From the NCBI GenBank assembly GCA_937941555.1, contig CALDHJ010000590.1, positions 1-7,433 on the forward strand: a stretch of 7,433 bases of DNA, written 5' to 3'. The position numbers and the translations under genes were made by a program. Origin of the DNA: an uncultured Granulosicoccaceae bacterium. Lineage in GTDB: Bacteria; Pseudomonadota; Gammaproteobacteria; CALCKW01. Below the pieces are notes generated by a model, which was not told where the DNA came from, searched no databases, and was given only the letters and a program-made list of their open reading frames with translations. This document shows positions 1-5,441 of this stretch, in pieces; within the stretch, counting starts at the first letter, position 1, and the number at the start of each line of letters is the position of its first letter.

Positions 1-100
1 AACAAGACGACGGACCCCAGCAGCTGTGACTTTCAACACCCGAAGCACACGACGCCACCACATACTGAATACGCGCAGATCATCCACCCCAGCCAGACCC

Positions 101-1687
101 ATGGCGGTGAGAAAGAACAAGGCGGGCGGAACGCGCTCGACTATCGGGCGCCGCGGATTCCTGACCCTTGCTGCCATTACTGCGACTGGCGCTCTGGCTT
201 ACGTTTACAAGTCCGGTAGCCTGGATGGGGTATTGCCCCCGCTCGATCAAGGCGTTGAGGCTCAAACGCCATTGCAAATACAGTACGCGTACTTCTCACC
301 TCCGCAAATTCGCATGCCCGCGGAGTTGCCCTCTCCAATTGCAACAGGCGAGGCAGTGTTGCCGATCGTCGAGCCCACACCGGAGCAGTCGGCTGCAGAT
401 GTCAGTGAAGCGCAACGCTTGAATCGCCTGGCGACACTGCACGCCAAGACCCAATCTGAGTACGTTCCCGGAACCCTGCCACCTGCAACCCCGACACCAG
501 AGGCATCAACGCCGCAATCGCCCGACGCGAAACAAGAGACGTCAACGGCAGAAAGTGGCAGCCGGCTCGAGAAACAAGAAAACGGGACCCAAGTTGCAAA
601 AATAACCGTGAAGTCAGGAGATAACTACACCGCTATCGCACAGGGGCTGGGTATCCCCAGCACCGACACCGCGCTCATGCTCGAGTTGCCTGACGTCAAG
701 AAGAAACTGGACCGCCTCATCCCGGGCGAGCAGTTGATTTTCGAACTGAGCGACACAGGGCAATTGATATCCCTGAGCTACGAACTTGATCGGGAGCACC
801 GTCTACGCGCAAGAATGCAAGACGGTGCATTCGTCGCGGAGAAAGAATCGCTCGGCCTCGAGAAACGGCTGATGCAAGCCGCGGGGCATGTCGAGAACTC
901 GATCTTTCTCGCTGCATCTGCGGCCGGTGTGTCTGATGCGCTGATCATGAACATGGCAGAAATCTTCCGCTGGGACGTCGACTTCGCTATGGACATTCAA
1001 CCGGGCGACACCTTCAAAATCGTATACGAGGGACTGTTCGAGGGCGACCAGCTCAAGCGCACAGGCCAGGTTCTCGCGGTCGAGCTAACCAGCCGACAGA
1101 AAACACACAAGGCCTTTTACTACAAAAGAGAGGGGTACAAAGGCGCGTTCTATACGGCAGATGGACGCTCACTCGAGAAACAGTTCTTGCGCAACCCGAT
1201 GGAAGTGGTTCGTATCACATCTCCGTTCAACCTCTCTCGGCGCCACCCGGTCCTCAACACGATTCGTGCTCACAAGGGTGTTGACTATGGCGCGGCAACT
1301 GGCACGCCCATCTTTGCGACAGGCAAAGGCAAGGTCGCGTTCATTGGCGGGAAAGGGGGATACGGCAAGACTGTGATCCTGCAGCACGGCCGAAAATATT
1401 CAACTCTCTACGCGCACATGTCCCGCTTCGGCAAAGGTCTCAAACTCGGCGATCGCGTCGAACAAGGCCAGGTGATTGGCTACGTCGGCAAAACTGGCCT
1501 GGCGACAGGGCCGCATTTGCATTACGAATTCCGTATAAACGGTAAGCATACCGATCCCCAGACAGTGAATTTCCCTGGTGCAGAATCGTTGCCAAAGTCG
1601 GAATTCGCCAACTTCGAGCAACAGAGCAGGCAATCGCGTTTCGCGCTGAACGCACTCAAACTCCCAACTGTGGCGCTGTCAGATTAA
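101..1687 (+). CDS. mepM: MepM-like M23 peptidoglycan DD-endopeptidase (LysM-like + M23)
   Basis: Periplasmic zinc endopeptidase expected to cut peptide cross-links in peptidoglycan so that new strands can be inserted. Numbered from ATG 101 (528 aa): a basic N-terminus with twin arginines R17-R18, a hydrophobic stretch (about 19-36), a Pro/Ser/Thr/Glu-rich linker (about 85-165), an OapA/LysM-like domain (about 166-220), a Csd3-type middle domain (about 252-342) and a C-terminal M23 domain (about 373-495). The M23 site is complete: H391 and D395 (HKGVD) with H474 as zinc ligands, and H439 (YAH) and H472 (HLH) as catalytic histidines. The start is uncertain. The frame is open to the left window edge, and GTG 26 would add 25 Arg/Thr/Pro-rich residues. 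I prefer ATG 101 because it places a normal export signal near the N-terminus, although neither start has a clear Shine-Dalgarno sequence. The protein is longer than E. coli MepM (about 440 aa), mainly through the linker. It is followed immediately by anmK, and in Pseudomonas the orthologous pair is also adjacent. The family call is secure; the exact substrate bond is inferred. Confidence 0.93.
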   Translation: MAVRKNKAGGTRSTIGRRGFLTLAAITATGALAYVYKSGSLDGVLPPLDQGVEAQTPLQIQYAYFSPPQIRMPAELPSPIATGEAVLPIVEPTPEQSAADVSEAQRLNRLATLHAKTQSEYVPGTLPPATPTPEASTPQSPDAKQETSTAESGSRLEKQENGTQVAKITVKSGDNYTAIAQGLGIPSTDTALMLELPDVKKKLDRLIPGEQLIFELSDTGQLISLSYELDREHRLRARMQDGAFVAEKESLGLEKRLMQAAGHVENSIFLAASAAGVSDALIMNMAEIFRWDVDFAMDIQPGDTFKIVYEGLFEGDQLKRTGQVLAVELTSRQKTHKAFYYKREGYKGAFYTADGRSLEKQFLRNPMEVVRITSPFNLSRRHPVLNTIRAHKGVDYGAATGTPIFATGKGKVAFIGGKGGYGKTVILQHGRKYSTLYAHMSRFGKGLKLGDRVEQGQVIGYVGKTGLATGPHLHYEFRINGKHTDPQTVNFPGAESLPKSEFANFEQQSRQSRFALNALKLPTVALSD

Positions 1688-2801
1688 CGCTGACGGCGTC
1701 TACATCGGCTTGATGTCCGGCACAAGCGTCGATGCCGTCGACGCGTTGGCCGTCAGATGGGAAGGCCCGGAGTTACACACTGTTGGCGGTTTGGAGCACC
1801 CGATCTCACCCGCCCTACGTTCAGAATTGATAGGCATGTCGGGCGATCAGCGCTTCACATTCGAGGCGCTCAAGACATTGGATACAAGAGTTGCCGCGCT
1901 TCACGGTGAGGCCGTCAACGCACTGATCACCACCTATCAGTTGATCCCGGCAGACATCAAGGCGATCGGCTTTCACGGTCAAACGGTGTTCCATGCACCC
2001 GACGCAGAATCGCCATTTACAGTGCAGCTTGGCAACCCCAGCCAACTGGCGGCGATGACCGGTTTACCGGTTGTGGCGGATGTGCGCAGTGCAGACATGG
2101 CGCTCGGCGGCCAGGGAGCGCCTCTGGCACCCGGCTTACACAATGCACTGTTTCGTGACGCCAAAGAAGCGCGCGCAGTGTTGAACCTGGGCGGCATCGC
2201 CAATCTCACCTTACTGCCTCGTGACGACGGGCCAGTTCGAGGATTTGATACAGGGCCCGCCAATGCGTTGATGGACGCCTGGTGTGCGGCCCACCTCAAA
2301 ACGTCACGGGATAACAATGGTGAAATGGCTGCTCTCGGCCATGTCGATGAAGATATCTTGCTCAGGCTGCTTGATTGCCCGTTCTTTGAACGCACGCCAC
2401 CAAAAAGCACGGGGCGCGAGATGTTCTCATTGGAGTGGCTCCAGACAATCATTGGCCCATCGTCTATCAGCGATGCGGACGCACTTGCCACACTGACAGA
2501 ACTCACGGCGGTGACCGTTGCCGGCGCCTTGCGCGCGCATTTCAGCGAATGCGAACGAGTGCTGGTCGCGGGGGGCGGTCGACACAATCAGTTCTTGATG
2601 TCGCGGTTGCAACACCATGTCCCTTGCCCGATCGAGATGACAGATGCTCACGGCGCCGACGGCGATACACTCGAAGCACTGCTGATGGCCTGGATTGCCC
2701 GTCAGCGACTGATGAGCGCCCCGGCGAACATACCGTCGGTCACGGGTGCAAGCGCGCCTACACCGCTGGGCGGTCTCTTCCTACCGCCGATTAGCGCTTA
2801 A
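1683..2801 (+). CDS. anmK: Anhydro-N-acetylmuramic acid kinase
   Basis: Cytoplasmic kinase that opens and phosphorylates 1,6-anhydro-MurNAc with ATP to give MurNAc-6-phosphate in peptidoglycan recycling. Numbered from position 1683 (372 aa), it shows the ATP-phosphate loop YIGLMSGTS (7-15), GFHGQTVFH (96-104), DVRSAD (133-138) with GGQGAP after it, NLGGIANL (168-175), [12 protein letters not shown] (187-198) with the presumed catalytic Asp189, and the adenosine-side motif VAGGGRHN (295-302). The length fits the family (about 370). The start is unusual. The family needs the strand YIGL before MSGTS, and these residues are encoded at 1701-1712, but the only ATG, GTG or TTG codons are TTG 1710 and ATG 1713, which would remove it. 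An in-frame stop lies at 1647-1649. ATT 1683 overlaps the mepM stop (ATTAA) and gives a typical N-terminus; CTG 1668 is the alternative. There is no good Shine-Dalgarno sequence, so translational coupling to mepM is likely. If a canonical start is required, the gene begins at 1710. The motifs also carry small variations: VDAVDA where LDGVDA is usual, and GPAN where GPGN is usual. Confidence 0.95.
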   Translation: MNADGVYIGLMSGTSVDAVDALAVRWEGPELHTVGGLEHPISPALRSELIGMSGDQRFTFEALKTLDTRVAALHGEAVNALITTYQLIPADIKAIGFHGQTVFHAPDAESPFTVQLGNPSQLAAMTGLPVVADVRSADMALGGQGAPLAPGLHNALFRDAKEARAVLNLGGIANLTLLPRDDGPVRGFDTGPANALMDAWCAAHLKTSRDNNGEMAALGHVDEDILLRLLDCPFFERTPPKSTGREMFSLEWLQTIIGPSSISDADALATLTELTAVTVAGALRAHFSECERVLVAGGGRHNQFLMSRLQHHVPCPIEMTDAHGADGDTLEALLMAWIARQRLMSAPANIPSVTGASAPTPLGGLFLPPISA

Positions 2802-3160
2802 ACCGAGAACGAGGAACCACAACCGCAGGTTGTCACCGCGTTGGGATTACGAATGACGAATTGCGCGCCCTCGAGCCCGTCGGTGTAATCAATCTCGGCA
2901 CCGCCGAGGTACTGGATACTCATCGGGTCGATCAGCAACTTCACGCCACTGGTCTCCACTTCGGTGTCGCCCTCTTGCACGGTTTCATCAAAGGTGAAGC
3001 CATACTGGAACCCGGAGCAACCTCCGCCAGAGATGAACACTCGCAGCATCAGCGACGGGTTGCCTTCCTCGACGATCAGCTCGCCGACCTTGCTGGCAGC
3101 GGCCTCGGTGAACACAAGGGCATCATCATCGTGCCCCACGCCGCTTGCTTCAGCGCTCAT
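2798..3160 (-). CDS. erpA: Iron-sulfur cluster insertion protein ErpA (A-type carrier)
   Basis: A-type carrier that receives Fe-S clusters from the assembly scaffold and delivers them to apo-enzymes, including those of isoprenoid synthesis and respiration. The 120-aa protein has the HesB/IscA fold with the three cluster-binding cysteines in [11 protein letters not shown] and the C-terminal [11 protein letters not shown]. The segments [21 protein letters not shown] and FVIRNPNA are diagnostic of ErpA rather than IscA or SufA. The start at 3160 is chosen over the longer open frame (ATG 3250) because family homology begins just after it and a strong Shine-Dalgarno sequence (GGAGGG) lies 7 bases upstream. 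A short acidic segment (HDDD, near residues 10-13) precedes the fold. The gene is convergent with anmK, and the two stop codons share bases 2799-2800 within TTAA. It is divergent from the TlpA-like gene. Its promoter overlaps an IscR-like site, which suggests repression when Fe-S supply is adequate. Confidence 0.96.
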   Translation of the reverse strand: MSAEASGVGHDDDALVFTEAAASKVGELIVEEGNPSLMLRVFISGGGCSGFQYGFTFDETVQEGDTEVETSGVKLLIDPMSIQYLGGAEIDYTDGLEGAQFVIRNPNAVTTCGCGSSFSV

Positions 3161-3167
3161 CCCAATA

Positions 3168-3173
3168 CCCTCC
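3168..3173 (-). promoter_or_regulatory. Ribosome binding site of erpA
   Basis: The minus strand reads GGAGGG, then seven bases, then ATG at 3160. This is the strongest Shine-Dalgarno sequence in the window. It decides the erpA start in favour of 3160 over the in-frame ATG at 3250. Confidence 0.85.
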
Positions 3174-3180
3174 AACGGAA

Positions 3181-3205
3181 ATAACCGACCAAAAGACTCA
3201 AGTAT
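3181..3205. promoter_or_regulatory. Candidate IscR type 1 operator upstream of erpA
   Basis: A 25-base imperfect palindrome has the left half ATAACCGAC, an A-rich centre and the right half ACTCAAGTAT. Compared with the E. coli IscR type 1 consensus as I remember it (halves ATASYYGACTR and YAGTCRRSTAT around WWW), it matches 21 of 25 positions, with mismatches at 4, 10, 15 and 17. It overlaps the end of the predicted -10 hexamer and covers the predicted transcription start of erpA, which is a typical repressor position. IscR control of A-type carrier genes is established in gammaproteobacteria. Binding at this site is inferred. Confidence 0.6.
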
Positions 3206-3232
3206 TCTTGCCGACTGGCTGATGGCGGTCAA
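3204..3232 (-). promoter_or_regulatory. Predicted sigma-70 promoter of erpA
   Basis: On the minus strand a -35 hexamer TTGACC (3232-3227, five of six matches to TTGACA) is separated by 17 bases from a -10 hexamer AAGAAT (3209-3204, four of six matches to TATAAT). This predicts transcription starting near 3197 and a leader of about 37 bases before the erpA start. The spacing is ideal and the location fits. It is a prediction from sequence only. Confidence 0.6.
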
Positions 3233-3351
3233 GCAATCGGTACCCTGCACTCACCGAAGGATAGATCTTGATGCCATACTGGAACCGACATCGGCAAGCC
3301 GAGTCGAACACCTAAGAACAATTGCGCACTCTGAACCGCAGTACACCCGAT

Positions 3352-3864
3352 ATGCTCAAGTCAAACCGAGACCGCCTGACACTGGTCGCTTTCCTCGGCG
3401 TCATCGCCGCCATCAGTTGGCTCTGGCTCGCCCCAAGCGGCGCGCGTGCAGCACCCGACGTGACGTTCAATACACTAAAAGGGGAGAGCGTGACCCTCTC
3501 TTCCCTGCGCGGCAAACCGATACTAGTCAATTTCTGGGCAACCACCTGCATCGGTTGCGTGGCCGAAATGCCGCATATCGCCGAGCTCTACAACGAGCTC
3601 TCGCCGGCCGGTCTCGAAGTTGTTGGCGTCGCGATGTACTACGACCCGCCCAACCAGGTACTTGAGCTCACGCAACAGCGCAACGTGCCCTACCCCATTT
3701 CCCTCGACATCGACGGCAAGATCGGCCAGGCCTTTGGTGAAGTCTCACTGACCCCGACGTCCTTTCTCGTCGACGCCGACGGTCGAATCGTCTTTCACAA
3801 GATCGGCGAACTCGACATGGATGCGCTGCACACTCGCATCGAATCCTTGCTGAAAGCGAGCTGA
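3352..3864 (+). CDS. TlpA/ResA-like thioredoxin-fold protein (periplasmic thiol-disulfide oxidoreductase)
   Basis: Envelope thioredoxin-fold protein, probably a disulfide reductase facing the periplasm. From ATG 3352 it has 170 residues: a basic N-terminus, a hydrophobic segment (about 8-27) that acts as anchor or signal peptide with a possible cleavage site after ARA (about residue 33), then an AhpC/TSA-TlpA fold. The active site is WATTCIGC with C66 and C69, and the cis-proline loop is LTPTS (P135). The motif FWATTC..C.AEMP is common in TlpA-like proteins. The frame continues to TTG 3322, but ATG 3352 gives a cleaner export signal; neither has a convincing Shine-Dalgarno sequence. The gene ends 6 bases before hemJ, so the two are probably co-transcribed. 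Such reductases commonly serve cytochrome c or heme-protein maturation, which would suit the hemJ neighbour, but the partner cannot be read from this sequence. Confidence 0.9.
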   Translation: MLKSNRDRLTLVAFLGVIAAISWLWLAPSGARAAPDVTFNTLKGESVTLSSLRGKPILVNFWATTCIGCVAEMPHIAELYNELSPAGLEVVGVAMYYDPPNQVLELTQQRNVPYPISLDIDGKIGQAFGEVSLTPTSFLVDADGRIVFHKIGELDMDALHTRIESLLKAS

Positions 3865-3870
3865 GTCGCC

Positions 3871-4293
3871 GTGCTCTGGATCAAAGCACTTCACGTGATT
3901 TCGATGGTCACCTGGTTTGCTGGCATCTTGTATCTGCCGCGCCTCTTCGTCCACCACGCGATGGTGCCCGAGAGTGACACACCGACCCACGAACGCCTGA
4001 AGATCATGGAGCGCAAACTCTATGTCATGACCTGCATCGGTGGCGTCGCAACGGTCGTATTCGGCCTCTGGCTGATCGGGATCAACCCGGTTTTGGCGTC
4101 AATGGGCTGGCTTCAGGTCAAGCTGCTCTTTGTGGCAGCGCTAGTCGGCTACCACCTCTACTGCGGCCACCTCGTGCGCGTGTTCGCAGCCGACCGCAAC
4201 ACGCGCAGCCATGTCTGGTACCGCTACTTCAACGAGGCGCCCACGATCGCCCTCGTCGCCATCATCCTTCTCGCAGTGGTCAAACCCTTCTGA
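3871..4293 (+). CDS. hemJ: Protoporphyrinogen IX oxidase HemJ (UPF0093/CopD-related membrane protein)
   Basis: Inner-membrane enzyme that oxidises protoporphyrinogen IX to protoporphyrin IX, the penultimate step of heme synthesis, in bacteria lacking HemG or HemY. The protein is 140 aa, the usual HemJ length, with four hydrophobic segments (about 4-24, 52-72, 80-104 and 122-138). Family signatures are the N-terminal MLWIKALHVISMVTWFAG with conserved His8, YLPRLFVHHA after the first helix, and the C-terminal FNEAPT and VVKPF. The start is GTG 3871, 6 bases after the TlpA-like stop. A weak purine stretch in the end of that gene is the only Shine-Dalgarno candidate, so coupled translation is likely. 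It converges on rppH with 7 bases between the stop codons. Databases often label such proteins only as CopD family; the length and terminal motifs make HemJ the better name. Confidence 0.92.
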   Translation: MLWIKALHVISMVTWFAGILYLPRLFVHHAMVPESDTPTHERLKIMERKLYVMTCIGGVATVVFGLWLIGINPVLASMGWLQVKLLFVAALVGYHLYCGHLVRVFAADRNTRSHVWYRYFNEAPTIALVAIILLAVVKPF

Positions 4294-4300
4294 GTGGCTG

Positions 4301-4801
4301 TCACTCCACCCGCTGCACGTCAGCTTCTCGAGGGAAAACCAGCGGCCGCAGTTCTTTCAGTGCCTCACGATAGACACGACGCTTGAAGTAGATCACCTTG
4401 CGAATCGGCGCCCAGTAGCTGACCCACCGCCAGTGGTCGAACTCAGGGTGACTCGTCACACCAAGATTCACCTGGGTCTCCGCGCAATTCATGCGCAGCA
4501 TGAACCAGATCTGCTTCTGCCCGATACACACCGGGTGCTGGTTGCGTCGCACGTAGCGTTTGGGCAGGTCATAGCGCAGCCATTCGCTGGTACGCCCCAT
4601 CACCGCCACGTCCTCGGCGCCGAGACCGGTCTCCTCGTAGAGCTCGCGGTACATCGCCTCCTCGGGCGACTCCTCCATATCGATGCCGCCCTGCGGGAAC
4701 TGCCACGCATTCTGGCCGCACCGCCGAGCAAGAAACACTTGGCGCTTGGTGTTGGAGAGAATGATTCCGACGTTGGGCCGGTATCCGTTTGAGTCAATCA
4801 T
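4301..4801 (-). CDS. rppH: RNA pyrophosphohydrolase RppH (Nudix hydrolase)
   Basis: Cytoplasmic Nudix enzyme that removes pyrophosphate from the 5' end of primary transcripts, exposing them to RNase E-dependent decay. The 166-aa protein starts [15 protein letters not shown], the characteristic RppH N-terminus, and continues with [16 protein letters not shown]. The Nudix box is intact: G38, E44, then REL.EETG (R52-G59), with E53, E56 and E57 as metal ligands. The downstream WLRYDLPKR and QKQIWFMLR segments also fit RppH. The start is ATG 4801 with only a weak Shine-Dalgarno sequence. It lies 42 bases downstream of dcd on the same strand and is probably read with it. The tail is convergent with hemJ. 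Confidence 0.96.
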   Translation of the reverse strand: MIDSNGYRPNVGIILSNTKRQVFLARRCGQNAWQFPQGGIDMEESPEEAMYRELYEETGLGAEDVAVMGRTSEWLRYDLPKRYVRRNQHPVCIGQKQIWFMLRMNCAETQVNLGVTSHPEFDHWRWVSYWAPIRKVIYFKRRVYREALKELRPLVFPREADVQRVE

Positions 4802-4843
4802 GACACACCGTAATACACGCCTTGGCGGCTGCTGTCCACGGTG

Positions 4844-5410
4844 TCATGTTCTCGGCAGGGTGACGCCTCTCTGACCCTGGTATTTGCCGGCGCGATCGCC
4901 GTAACTGACATCACAGATTTCATCTGATTCGAAGAACAGCATCTGTGCCACCCCTTCATTCGCGTAAATGCGCGCGGGCAGCGGTGTGGTGTTCGAGAAT
5001 TCGAGTGTGACGTGACCTTCCCATTCAGGTTCGAGCGGAGTCACGTTGACGATGATCCCGCAGCGCGCGTAAGTCGATTTACCGAGGCACACGGTAAGAA
5101 CCGACCTCGGGATGCGGAAATACTCCACCGTGCGGGCCAGCGCAAAGGAATTGGGGGGAATGATGCACGAGTCGCCCTTGAAATCGACAAACGATCCGGA
5201 GTCGAACTCTTTGGGGTCCACGATCGCGTTGTTGACGTTGGTGAAGATCTTGAATTCGTCTGCGCATCGCACGTCATAGCCGTAGCTCGAGGTGCCGAAA
5301 GACACGACCTTCTGCCCATCGACGTGCCGCACCTGGCTCGACTCGAAGGGCTCGATCATTCCGTGCGACGCGGCCATGCGTCGGATCCACTTGTCCGCTT
5401 TGATACTCAC
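4844..5410 (-). CDS. dcd: dCTP deaminase
   Basis: Cytoplasmic trimeric enzyme that deaminates dCTP to dUTP, feeding dUTPase and dTMP synthesis. The 188-aa protein matches the Pseudomonas-type Dcd along its whole length, from [12 protein letters not shown] to [14 protein letters not shown]. Catalytic features are visible: GKSTYARCG with S112 and R116, [15 protein letters not shown] with the presumed catalytic E137, and the [10 protein letters not shown] segment. The start is GTG 5410, chosen because family homology begins exactly there. The Shine-Dalgarno candidate GCAGAG is weak and lies partly in a small predicted hairpin (5418-5432). The gene sits 31 bases downstream of the copper-oxidase gene and 42 bases upstream of rppH on the same strand. 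Nothing visible suggests a bifunctional dCTP deaminase/dUTPase. Confidence 0.96.
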   Translation of the reverse strand: MSIKADKWIRRMAASHGMIEPFESSQVRHVDGQKVVSFGTSSYGYDVRCADEFKIFTNVNNAIVDPKEFDSGSFVDFKGDSCIIPPNSFALARTVEYFRIPRSVLTVCLGKSTYARCGIIVNVTPLEPEWEGHVTLEFSNTTPLPARIYANEGVAQMLFFESDEICDVSYGDRAGKYQGQRGVTLPRT

Positions 5411-5441
5411 AGGAAGTGCTCTGCAAAAGAGCCCGATGGTA

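Noticed and set aside
26..100. Start of the M23 endopeptidase at GTG 26
   Set aside because: The extra 25 residues are Arg/Thr/Pro-rich and would bury the export signal. No Shine-Dalgarno sequence supports GTG 26, although the open frame to the window edge means it cannot be fully excluded.
1979..2587. Open frame of 202 codons on the minus strand inside anmK
   Set aside because: Low-complexity Ser/Ala/Arg-rich translation with no start context, fully covered by anmK motifs on the plus strand.
3161..3250. N-terminal extension of ErpA to ATG 3250
   Set aside because: It would place the strong ribosome binding site, the IscR-like site and the promoter inside the coding region, and the extra residues do not resemble ErpA.
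2999..3286. Direct repeat of the 14-mer GCCATACTGGAACC at 2999-3012 and 3273-3286
   Set aside because: One copy lies inside the erpA coding sequence and the flanks do not match. A single 14-base match is not far from chance in a window of this size.
2964..3665. Plus-strand open frame of 233 codons crossing erpA, the intergenic region and the TlpA-like gene
   Set aside because: It runs antisense to erpA and out of frame through the TlpA-like gene. The translation has no recognisable motif.
4211..4792. Plus-strand open frame of 193 codons opposite rppH
   Set aside because: Antisense shadow of an intact rppH with a complete Nudix box.
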